A stretch of 30,878 nucleotides of DNA from CAZIVO01 sp964542765 (lineage in GTDB: Bacteria; Planctomycetota; UBA1135; UBA2386), in contig CAZIVO010000033.1 in assembly GCA_964542765.1 (NCBI GenBank), positions 1 through 30,878 on the forward strand. The letters are read 5' to 3'. Positions within the stretch are counted from its first letter, which is position 1. Each line of letters starts with the position of its first letter. The translations under genes and the position numbers were made by a program. Shown one piece after another: positions 23,592 to 30,878 of this stretch. The notes beneath the pieces are model-generated. The model searched no databases and had not been told where the DNA came from. It saw only the letters and a program-made list of their open reading frames with translations.

Positions 23592-24437
23592 ATGCTCGAT
23601 CTGACGAAATGGTTCCAGACACACCTCACACCCGAGGCAACGGCTTGGCTGGAAGAGGCCTTGGGACGTGTCGACACCGAGGGGAAAAGCTGCATCCCGG
23701 AGTTGTTTCCCCAGCTCGCGCGGCGGATCGGGCGCGACCCGATCGGCGGCGGCCGCATCGACACCGACGGAATCTCCCTCGACCTCGACGCCTGGAGGCT
23801 CTGCGACGGGGCCGCCGCGGCCCTGATGCACAAGGCCGAAATCAGCGATGAACTGATCGAGGAGCTCTTCGCCCATGGCGACCTGGAAGAGCGCACCCAG
23901 GTGCTGCGGTGCCTGGCCCTCATGCCGGTCACCAACGCCGGCGTGCGACTGCTCGGCGAAGCGCAACGCACCAACACCGTGACACATTTCGAGGCCGCCG
24001 TCTGTGACTCCAACATGGCCGTGCGCGCCCTCGACCATGGGGAATTTCCCCTGGAAGACTTCAACCGGCTGATCCTCAAGGCCGCTTTCATCGACACACC
24101 TCTGGCGCGGATCTTCGGCGCCCTCGACAAGGCGAACCCGGAGCTTTCCCGGATGCTGCAAGGGCTGGCGACCGAGCGCGAGGCCGCTGGCCGCACTGTC
24201 TGGTCGGATACCGACCGCTTGATCGCCCGCGCCCCCATCGAAGGCACTCTGGCTCGGCTCATCGGTCACCTCGAGCACGGTGCGGACGCCATTCGGCTCG
24301 CTGCCGTCTCGGGACTCGAGGACTACGACCATCCGCAATGCTCGGCGTTCCTCGCCGAACGCCTGCCGCGTGAACCGCATGAGGAAGTCCGTACCGCAAT
24401 CGAAAGAGCTCTCGCAAAACGCGAAGGCAACCCATAG
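23592..24437 (+). CDS. EboA-domain protein
   Basis: This 281-residue soluble helical protein matches the EboA family by its block order: FPQLARRIGRDP near 39-50, an AWRLCDGAAAALM helix, a LFAHGDLEERTQVLRCLALMP segment, EAQRTNTVTHFEAAVCDSN, and the most typical part, LILKAAFIDTPLARIFGAL followed by NPELSRMLQGLATEREAAGR. EboA is encoded in ebo clusters of bacteria and some algae, with TatD-like EboB, UbiA-like EboC, a dehydroquinate-synthase-like EboD and others. Those clusters are thought to make or move a small molecule. GAAGGAACA directly before the ATG is a good ribosome site. The next gene, 10 bases downstream, is an EboB-like hydrolase. The function of EboA is not known. Confidence 0.82.
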   Translation: MLDLTKWFQTHLTPEATAWLEEALGRVDTEGKSCIPELFPQLARRIGRDPIGGGRIDTDGISLDLDAWRLCDGAAAALMHKAEISDELIEELFAHGDLEERTQVLRCLALMPVTNAGVRLLGEAQRTNTVTHFEAAVCDSNMAVRALDHGEFPLEDFNRLILKAAFIDTPLARIFGALDKANPELSRMLQGLATEREAAGRTVWSDTDRLIARAPIEGTLARLIGHLEHGADAIRLAAVSGLEDYDHPQCSAFLAERLPREPHEEVRTAIERALAKREGNP

Positions 24438-24447
24438 ACCAAGAACC

Positions 24448-25329
24448 ATGCGCATCTTCGAACCCCACTCCCACATGTTCAGCCGGGTCACCGACGACTA
24501 CGAGAGGATGGCGCTGGCCGGCGTCCGCGCCGTCTTGGAGCCAGCCTTCTGGCTCGGTCAGAATCGCACCAGCGTCGGCAGCTTCATCGACTACTTCGAC
24601 ACCATCCTGGGATGGGAGCGCTTCCGTGCTCAGCAGTTCGGCATCCACCACTACTGCACCATGGCGCTGAATCCCAGGGAAGCCAACGACGACCGGGTCA
24701 ACGATGCCGTCATGGAAATCCTTCCCCGCTACGTCGAGAAAGACAGCTGTCTGGGCGTCGGCGAGATCGGACTCGATGACCAGACCAAGAAGGAAGAGAA
24801 TTACTTCATCGCCCAGCTCGAGCTCGCTCAGCGACACGGCGTGCCGGTCCTCATTCACACACCTCACCGAGACAAGGTACGCGGCTTCGAACGCTGCATC
24901 GACATCTTGAAGGACATGGACTTCCCCATGGCTCATATCCTTCTCGACCACGGCAACGAAGAAACCATCAAGATCACGCGCGACCTCGGTTGCTGGTCAG
25001 GGTTCTCGATCTACCCCTTCACCAAGATGGACAGTCAACGCATGGTGAAGATCATCGACGACTACGGCACCGACCACATGATCATCAACAGCGCTTGTGA
25101 CTGGGGTGTGAGCGATCCCTTGATGGTCCCCAAGACGGTGCTCAAACTGGAGCAGGCCGGTCACTCGCAGCAGCAGATCGAGACCCTCGTCTGGGAAAAT
25201 CCAATCAGCTTCTTCGAACAGGGGGGACGCCTCGATCGGAGCGAACTCGAAAGGCCCGCGAATATCGATCGCCGCAAGACCCTGGACGGAAACTCCATCC
25301 TGCGAGGCCAGGACCCCGATAGCTTCTGA
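24448..25329 (+). CDS. EboB-like TatD-family metal hydrolase
   Basis: This 293-residue protein is a TIM-barrel metal-dependent hydrolase with the expected ligands: EPHSHMF (His7, His9), GVGEIGLDD (Glu106), LIHTPHRDK (His137), LLDHGNE (His168) and NSACDWG (Asp218). Residues about 268-293 form a charged tail. It starts 10 bases after EboA, which points to co-transcription, and together they match the first two genes of ebo clusters. The remaining ebo genes (prenyltransferase, EboD-F) are not in the window; a membrane protein follows 180 bases later. I chose ATG 24448 because the sequence before it overlaps EboA in another frame. Substrate unknown. Confidence 0.87.
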   Translation: MRIFEPHSHMFSRVTDDYERMALAGVRAVLEPAFWLGQNRTSVGSFIDYFDTILGWERFRAQQFGIHHYCTMALNPREANDDRVNDAVMEILPRYVEKDSCLGVGEIGLDDQTKKEENYFIAQLELAQRHGVPVLIHTPHRDKVRGFERCIDILKDMDFPMAHILLDHGNEETIKITRDLGCWSGFSIYPFTKMDSQRMVKIIDDYGTDHMIINSACDWGVSDPLMVPKTVLKLEQAGHSQQQIETLVWENPISFFEQGGRLDRSELERPANIDRRKTLDGNSILRGQDPDSF

Positions 25330-25508
25330 CCGACAATCTCATCGAGCGCCAAGCGAAGCCGCCGATCACCGGGACATGTAGCTAGATGGCTGCAAAGGAG
25401 CAGGCAAAACAGCCACTCTGTCGATTTCCGCCGTGACCCGGCGCGTGATTTCCTTCCTTCGCGGGGTAGGCTACGCAGGCTCAATCAGCACCGCGCATCG
25501 CGTCCCTT

Positions 25509-28052
25509 ATGGCTGTTATCCTCTTCGTCCTTTCCTTCCTCGTCCTCACCCTCGAGGTCCTAGAGACCAAGATCTTCGCGTATTCCCTGGCCAACCACCT
25601 GATCTTCCTGGTCGTTGGTGTGGTGCTCTTGGGCTTTGGCGCCGGCGGCACAGCGCTTTCACTCAAACGAAAACTCGAAGCTCCCCGCCCCCTGGTGCGG
25701 CGCAACCTCTTTCTCACCGCCATTTTGCTGGTTGTCGCACACGTATGGTTCGCGATCATGTCCCATCGACTGGACTTCGCGGGCGACCTCACGTCCATCG
25801 CCGTGACGGTGAGCATCCTCGTCTTGCTCGCCGCCCCCTACTTCACGGCCGGCATGGCCATTTCGGCAATGCTGGCCGACTCCGAGGCCAATGTGCATGC
25901 GCGCTACGCGATCAACCTGATCGGGTCCGCGCTCGGCTGCGTCAGCATCTTCTTCATCCTCGGCCCGCTGACCGGCCCACAATGTCTGATGGCCTGCGCG
26001 ATCATCTGCGCCCTGCTCGGGGTCGTCTTGTGCCAGAAAAGAGCCGTGCCACTGGCCCTGGTCATCCTGCTCGGCACCCCCGCTTACCTGCTCGCTGATC
26101 GGATCCTGCCCTACCAGATCCAGGGGGCACAAGCCGGCGGCCAGTTGGCACTGATCGTGCGAGAAGCCGAAAAACTGGCCAGCACAAACGACAAGATCCA
26201 GAAAATCGATGTGATTGCGGACTTCGACCGGTGGGACCCGACGGCCCGCGTGCAGGTCCATGGGCTCGAGATCGAGACAAGCGACTCCGAATACAGAACC
26301 GTCCTCGACAAGCTACCGAGCAAGTGGTTCACCCAGGACAGCAGCTACGGCTCACCCCTGATCGGCCGGAACCTCGATGATCCCGAAAGCAGCGATGACT
26401 TCTTCACGCGCACGGTCTATGGCGTCGGCTACTTCCGCAAGAAACCAAAACCGGACGTACTGTGCATCGGCCTTGGCGGAGCTCCCGATATCCAGACCGC
26501 ACTCCACCACGACCCGAAGAGCGTCGATGGCGTAGACATCAACGCCACCACCATCGCCATGGCCAGAAACTCGATGGCAGACTTTCTCGGGCGACCCTAC
26601 GACGACCCACGACTCACGATCAATGTCCAGGACGGCCGCAGCTTCATCCGGAGTTCAAAAGACCAGTACGACCTGATTCAGCTGAGCGGCGTCGATACCA
26701 AGACGATCCTGGCGAGCGGTACCCTGGCCCTCAACGAGAGCTACCTCTACACCCGCGAAGCCTTCGTCGAGTACATCTCACATCTCACGGATGACGGCAT
26801 CCTGTGCATCATCTATGCCGGCAATCCCCTGCGCGATCGCTTCGCGGTCACCGCACTCGAGGTGCTGCGCGAAGAGTTCGATTGCTCGAACCCGCACAAG
26901 CACCTGATGATGGTCGAACAGAGCAGCATCTTCTGTTTCCTCGTCAAGAAGACCGAGTTCACCGAGCAAGAATGCCGGCAGATGGATGCCTGGCTGCTGC
27001 ACTGCGACAGCGGCGGAAAGCTCGATGCACAGGGTAAGCCCGCCACCGACGGTCTGACCGGCATCGTCGTGATGGTCTACGAGCTACTCACCCCGGGACT
27101 GAGCCTCATCAACGCACCAAAGGCTCTGTTCATCCCCGACGGCCGTGAAACCGGCGTCGAGGTGATGCGAGAGGCACGCAAGGGCCACGAGGCCTTGCAA
27201 AAGCATGTGGCCGAACGCACCGAGAACATCTCTCCGGCTCCGGACTGGCGCCCCTTCTTCTTCAACACCATCCGCAATGCCAACATCTGGAGCAAACAAC
27301 CCGGCAGCGAACCTGTCTGGAGCATGTTCCACCTGCTGTTCATCATGCTCGCCCTCAGCCTCGTGCTGATCACGGGGCCCTTGATGGTCTTCGGAGCGCG
27401 CGGCCACGGCTCCTCGTCCGGCGAAGACGGTGCGCAAGGCAATCCGACCATGCTGGCACTCACTGCCACCGTCAAGAACATCCCCTTCGCCCTCTACTTC
27501 GCGGCCCTGGGCGCAGGCTTCATCCTCGCGATGAGCGGTCTGATCCAGCGCTACGTGCTATTCCTGGGCCACCAAGCCTATGCCTTCCCGGCCGTCATCG
27601 GCGGCCTCCTGGTCGCCGCAGGGGTGGGCAGCTTCATCTCGGGTTTCTTCAAGAACCGGCCGCACCTCGCCATCGCCATCGCGGTACCCCTGATCTGCGC
27701 GGCCCTCGCCGGGCTCCACTACGGCCTTGACCACCTCTTCAGCACCACCGCGCACATGGCTCTGAAGCGCCGCATTGTCATCTCGGTCCTGGTCCTGATC
27801 CCCCTGGGTGTGCCGCTCGGAATGATGTTTCCAACGGGACTGGCCATGGTCAAAAAGACATCGCCTCTGTTCATTCCATGGGCGTTCGGGATCAATGGCG
27901 TCTTCTCCGTGATCGGCAGCACCATCGTGCTCCCCGGTGCCATCATGTTCGGCTTCCCGAAGATGAGCATGGCCGCCGGCCTGACCTATGCCACAGCAGG
28001 ACTGCTCGGCTACTTCCTGGCCAAACGAAGCGTCGCCACGCACACTCCATAG
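25509..28052 (+). CDS. Polytopic membrane protein with embedded spermidine-synthase-like methyltransferase fold
   Basis: This 847-residue protein has about seven membrane spans in residues 1-205, a soluble middle, and about seven spans in residues 605-840. The middle carries a Rossmann fold of the spermidine-synthase group: DVLCIGLGGAPD (Gly321 begins the AdoMet loop), VDGVDIN for the acidic residue, and YDLIQLSGVD at the strand where aminopropyltransferases usually read YDVIxxDSxD. The first catalytic Asp of that motif is Ser here, and GGGDG is replaced by GLGGAPD, so true spermidine synthase activity is doubtful. Fused membrane/spermidine-synthase-like proteins are widespread in environmental bacteria, with unknown function. 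No Shine-Dalgarno site is clear. The gap to the preceding gene is about 180 bases. Confidence 0.88.
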   Translation: MAVILFVLSFLVLTLEVLETKIFAYSLANHLIFLVVGVVLLGFGAGGTALSLKRKLEAPRPLVRRNLFLTAILLVVAHVWFAIMSHRLDFAGDLTSIAVTVSILVLLAAPYFTAGMAISAMLADSEANVHARYAINLIGSALGCVSIFFILGPLTGPQCLMACAIICALLGVVLCQKRAVPLALVILLGTPAYLLADRILPYQIQGAQAGGQLALIVREAEKLASTNDKIQKIDVIADFDRWDPTARVQVHGLEIETSDSEYRTVLDKLPSKWFTQDSSYGSPLIGRNLDDPESSDDFFTRTVYGVGYFRKKPKPDVLCIGLGGAPDIQTALHHDPKSVDGVDINATTIAMARNSMADFLGRPYDDPRLTINVQDGRSFIRSSKDQYDLIQLSGVDTKTILASGTLALNESYLYTREAFVEYISHLTDDGILCIIYAGNPLRDRFAVTALEVLREEFDCSNPHKHLMMVEQSSIFCFLVKKTEFTEQECRQMDAWLLHCDSGGKLDAQGKPATDGLTGIVVMVYELLTPGLSLINAPKALFIPDGRETGVEVMREARKGHEALQKHVAERTENISPAPDWRPFFFNTIRNANIWSKQPGSEPVWSMFHLLFIMLALSLVLITGPLMVFGARGHGSSSGEDGAQGNPTMLALTATVKNIPFALYFAALGAGFILAMSGLIQRYVLFLGHQAYAFPAVIGGLLVAAGVGSFISGFFKNRPHLAIAIAVPLICAALAGLHYGLDHLFSTTAHMALKRRIVISVLVLIPLGVPLGMMFPTGLAMVKKTSPLFIPWAFGINGVFSVIGSTIVLPGAIMFGFPKMSMAAGLTYATAGLLGYFLAKRSVATHTP

Positions 28053-28163
28053 GATCTGCGCCGCCCATCCGAAACAAGGCGCAGGCACGGCAATCATCTA
28101 CAGCTCCAACCTGAGGGTGGACTCCCTCTTCGGGACTCGTACCATCCTCGCGCTCCTCGCTCC

Positions 28164-29759
28164 ATGAATGATTCCACCACAGATCCTGCCAATCTCGCGG
28201 AAGAAGTGCGTCGCCGACGCACCTTCGCGATCATCTCGCATCCCGATGCCGGCAAGACCACCCTGACCGAGAAGCTCCTTCTCTACGGAGGCGCCATCAT
28301 CGAGGCTGGCACGGTCAAGGGCGGCAAGGGACGGGCCCATGCAACCTCCGACTGGATGGAAATCGAGAAGAAGCGCGGCATCTCCATCACCAGTTCCGCC
28401 CTGCAGTTCGAATATGAAGGGAACTGCATCAACCTCCTCGATACGCCAGGTCACCAAGACTTCTCCGAAGACACCTATCGAACCCTGGTCGCAGCAGACA
28501 GCGCGCTGATGCTGATCGATGGTGCCAAGGGCGTCGAACCGCAAACGATCAAGCTCTTCGAAGTCTGCCGCGACCGCGGCCTCCCCATCGTGACCGTTGT
28601 CAACAAGATGGATCGCCCCGCACGCGACTCCTTCGATCTGATCGAAGAAGTCGAGAAGGTACTGGGGCTGACCGTCATACCGCTCACCTGGCCGATCGGA
28701 TCCGGCAATGATTTCCGCGGGGTCTATGACTTCGAGTCCCAATCGATGCATGTCTACGAGAAGACCGCCCACAATTCACGCCGATCCGAAGTCAAGGTAA
28801 CTGGCCCCGACGATCCTCTCCTGCGCGAGAGCCTGGGAGATGCCAAGCACGAGCGACTCGTCGAGGAAGTAGAAACGGTTCAGGTCTGTGTCGAGCCCTT
28901 CGACCAAGAACGCTTCCTGCGTGGCGAGATCACGCCGATGTTCTTCACCAGCGCCCTGACCAACTTCGGCGTCGAGAATCTCCTGCGACGCTTCATAGAT
29001 CTGAGCCCCCCTCCCGGTGCGCTGAAGACCGTCGACGAAGAAGTCCTCCCCACCGCAAACTTCTTCTCAGGCTTTGTCTACAAGATCGCTGCCAACATGG
29101 ACCGTCAGCACCGAGACCGGATCGCCTTCCTGAGAGTCTCGTCGGGGCTGTTCGAACGCGGAATGAGCGCCAAGCACCTACGTCTGGGGCGCGATGTCCG
29201 CCTGTCCCATCCCCACCGATTCTTCGGCCAGGAACGAGTGACGATCGACCGCGCTTATCCAGGTGACGTGATCGGCCTCATCAACCCAGGACTGTTCCGG
29301 GTCGGCGATGTGATCACCTCGGGCCCGCGTATCGAGGTGCAAAACTTCCCCCGATTCTCTCCGGAAATCTTCGCACAGGCCCGGCCCAAGGAGCCATCGA
29401 TGGGCAAGGGCTTTGGCAAGGGGCTCAAACAGCTCGCGGAAGAGGGCGTGGTCCAGGTCTTCTGGCCAAGACAAGGAGTCCGCGACCCGATTCTGGGCGC
29501 CATCGGCGAGTTGCAACTCGACGTCTTTCGGCACCGACTCGACTTCGAATACAACGTCGACATCGTCCTCGAGCGCAAGGGGTTCCGGTGTGCGCGCTGG
29601 CTGCACAAGACAACCGAAGAACTGACCGACCTCCTGCCGATGATCGTCCTCGACGAGGCTGACCGACCGGTCGCCCTGTTCAACAGTGACTTCGAGATCC
29701 GCTACGCGCTCGATCGCTACGAGGATCTGGAGTTACACGAAAAGCCGCCCCACAGCTGA
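28164..29759 (+). CDS. prfC: Peptide chain release factor 3
   Basis: This 531-residue translational GTPase removes class I release factors from the ribosome after termination. The GTPase motifs are SHPDAGKTT (P-loop, 25-33), RGISITSS (switch I), DTPGHQDFSEDTYRTL (93-108) and NKMDRP (147-152). RF3-specific sequence follows: FFTSALTNFGVENLL, FSGFVYKIAANMDRQHRDRIAFLRVSSG, RAYPGDVIGLINPGLFRVGD, and the domain III segment GAIGELQLDVFRHRLDFEYNV. Length agrees with E. coli RF3 (529). The stop lies 14 bases from that of the convergent LolA-like gene. Confidence 0.96.
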   Translation: MNDSTTDPANLAEEVRRRRTFAIISHPDAGKTTLTEKLLLYGGAIIEAGTVKGGKGRAHATSDWMEIEKKRGISITSSALQFEYEGNCINLLDTPGHQDFSEDTYRTLVAADSALMLIDGAKGVEPQTIKLFEVCRDRGLPIVTVVNKMDRPARDSFDLIEEVEKVLGLTVIPLTWPIGSGNDFRGVYDFESQSMHVYEKTAHNSRRSEVKVTGPDDPLLRESLGDAKHERLVEEVETVQVCVEPFDQERFLRGEITPMFFTSALTNFGVENLLRRFIDLSPPPGALKTVDEEVLPTANFFSGFVYKIAANMDRQHRDRIAFLRVSSGLFERGMSAKHLRLGRDVRLSHPHRFFGQERVTIDRAYPGDVIGLINPGLFRVGDVITSGPRIEVQNFPRFSPEIFAQARPKEPSMGKGFGKGLKQLAEEGVVQVFWPRQGVRDPILGAIGELQLDVFRHRLDFEYNVDIVLERKGFRCARWLHKTTEELTDLLPMIVLDEADRPVALFNSDFEIRYALDRYEDLELHEKPPHS

Positions 29760-29773
29760 GTCAGTCTGGAATT

Positions 29774-30642
29774 TCAGCGGTCCTTGTCCGCATCCTTCTT
29801 GGCACCCTCGGCTTCGGCAAGGATGTTCTGGATATGCGCGGCTGCCGGCGCATGGTCCATGATGTCGATCAGCGGCTTGTCCTCCGGTCGATCGATCTTG
29901 AAGGACTCCGGCTTCATCGAGCCATCGAGTTCGATCCGCGTGATCTCGACCCGGATGAACTCCTTGCCCTTGCTGAACTGCACCATACGGGTCACGGCCA
30001 GATCACGAGTCCTCACCAGGAGTTCCACTGCATCGGCAGATGGAATGCCAAACTGATCCCCGTCGCTGGTTGCTGCGCGCAAGGGCCCCTTGACTGACCA
30101 GTAGCTGCGCCCCTCGATCATGCTTCGATCCACCTTGAGATCGAACTGACCGTTCAGACCCTCGAGCATGCTACTGCCAAGAAGGTCATTCGCCTGACTG
30201 GCGATCTGACCGAGGCCTTGGCCCTCCTTGCCTATCTTCTTGCTGGCCTCTTCGAGCCGCTTCATCAAGTCAGGCTTCATATGCGTGTAAACCTCCCCGT
30301 GGCTGGGGTCTTTTTCGCGAGTCCACACACCATCAGGCGTCTTGATGACCTCCGACTCGGTGGTGATCTCCTTGCCGAAAGAGGCCACGGTCTTGGTGTG
30401 GATATGTGTCCCCTTGAGGACACGCATGACCCCCTTGACCTCGAANNNNNNNNNNCTCCCGGATAGGAGCCGGTCGTCACCATCTCGACATGGGCTGCCT
30501 TGAGAGTCTTCTCCCGGGCCTTCAGATCTCCCACAAGCTCTTTCACTGTCTTGGCTTCTGTCGGATTACCAGCCTTGGGAGATGACTGGCCGGACACCGC
30601 GACCGAAAAGAGCAACGGAACCAGGAAGATGGAACGAATCAT
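29774..30642 (-). CDS. LolA-like secreted protein, split by an assembly gap
   Basis: The N-terminal part starts at ATG 30642 with an excellent AAGGAGAG site 8 bases upstream, and has a signal peptide (MIRSIFLVPLLFSVAVSGQ). The helix VKELVGDLKAREKTLKAAHV and the strand VEMVTTGSYPG follow, cut by ten Ns at 30446-30455. After the gap the same protein resumes as FEVKGVMRVLKGTHIHTKTV, a strand TTESEVIKTPDGVWTREKD, a Lys-rich helix, and a final group of strands with IRVEITRIELDGSMKPESFKI. This layout recalls LolA/outer-membrane-lipoprotein-sorting proteins, but the evidence is fold-style only. The two halves are in different frames across exactly ten Ns, which is expected if the gap length is arbitrary. 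The real protein is about 290 residues. Confidence 0.8.
30446..30455. other. Assembly gap (10 Ns)
   Basis: Ten Ns interrupt the LolA-like gene. One base (30456) is left over in the upstream frame and codons resume at 30445, so an intact gene needs a true gap length equal to 2 modulo 3; ten does not satisfy this. The gap size is therefore a placeholder. Confidence 0.98.
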
Positions 30643-30731
30643 GCGAAATCTCTCCTTATCACTCGATGAGGTGCGCCCGCGTCACGCCGCGAGAACTCGT
30701 TTAGCTCGCCGGGACCCCTTCGAGGCATCAG

Positions 30732-30758
30732 GTTATACTAACGCCCGGAGACCGTCAG
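30732..30758 (-). promoter_or_regulatory. Possible promoter of the LolA-like gene
   Basis: On the minus strand, CTGACG and TATAAC lie 15 bases apart, about 90 bases upstream of the ATG at 30642. TATAAC matches the -10 consensus at five of six bases, but the -35 match is modest (four of six) and the spacer is short. Confidence 0.3.
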
Positions 30759-30785
30759 TGAGCAGTCCCCTTAGATACAAGATTC

Positions 30786-30878
30786 ATGCCGGATCGGAGA
30801 GATTCCGGGCTGCCCTGGCCGGACGCTCCCTGGCTCGAAACCATCCCCGGTCGAGTTCGCCCGCCAAAAGTTGCGGGT
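30786..30878 (+). CDS. Possible start of a plus-strand gene, cut by window edge
   Basis: An ATG at 30786 opens a frame of 31 codons that runs off the window without a stop, starting MPDRRDSGLPWPDAPWLE. It is divergent from the LolA-like gene and has reasonable third-position G/C, but no ribosome site is visible and the piece is too short to identify. Confidence 0.3.
   Translation, partial: MPDRRDSGLPWPDAPWLETIPGRVRPPKVAG

Noticed and set aside
25387..25415. TGGCTG/CAGCCA inverted repeat after the EboB gene as a terminator.
   Set aside because: The stem is only 6 bp with a 17-base loop and has no U-tract.
1..30878. CRISPR arrays, tRNA or rRNA genes, insertion sequences, phage or toxin-antitoxin genes.
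   Set aside because: I found no regularly spaced repeats, no cloverleaf-like segment in the intergenic regions, and no transposase, integrase or phage-like product in any frame.

Overview
The window is GC-rich chromosomal DNA that most likely comes from an uncultured member of the Planctomycetota. The pointers are formylglycine sulfatases, a tandem pair of secreted PQQ-type beta-propeller proteins, a secreted serine hydrolase and an esterase that share a Planctomycetota-style C-terminal surface domain, DUF6370-like and DUF4920-like lipoproteins, and a GCKR/MurQ-like double-SIS protein. A run of ten Ns near the right end marks an assembly gap, so this is a scaffold, probably from a metagenome. 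I see no tRNA, rRNA, CRISPR array, insertion sequence or phage gene. The assignment rests on protein style, not on a marker gene.

Left half (1-16259): mostly envelope and secreted functions. In order: a partial secreted protein (minus), a DUF6370-like lipoprotein (plus) convergent with a DUF4920-like lipoprotein (minus), a sulfatase, a five-repeat BTRD1/beta-lactamase-fold hydrolase, a small cytoplasmic alpha/beta hydrolase, two paralogous PQQ-like propellers in tandem, a B12-binding-type radical SAM enzyme (minus), an unrecognised 376-residue protein (minus), and a very large sulfatase-Kelch-surface-domain fusion.

Right half (16280-30878): mostly cellular housekeeping and metabolism. In order: a double-SIS MurQ/GCKR-like protein with a 74-residue SelW/Rdx-type selenoprotein upstream on the same strand. 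The selenoprotein has an in-frame UGA and a bacterial SECIS-like hairpin, and would be missed by ordinary gene calling. Next are a tandem-duplicated S-adenosylmethionine decarboxylase-like protein whose first copy has lost its catalytic residues, a secreted BD-FAE-type esterase, rpmB, pyrC and lgt on the minus strand, an EboA-EboB pair, a large membrane protein with an embedded spermidine-synthase-like domain, prfC, and a LolA-like secreted protein cut by the N gap.

How the genes work together: the secreted set (sulfatases, esterase, serine hydrolase, propellers) fits degradation and binding of sulfated, acylated polysaccharides at the cell surface. lgt would lipidate the lipoproteins. The most informative hidden item is the selenoprotein, which implies that this organism decodes UGA as selenocysteine. 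The EboA-EboB pair without the remaining ebo genes and the degenerate-plus-intact AdoMetDC tandem are the other items most worth following up.
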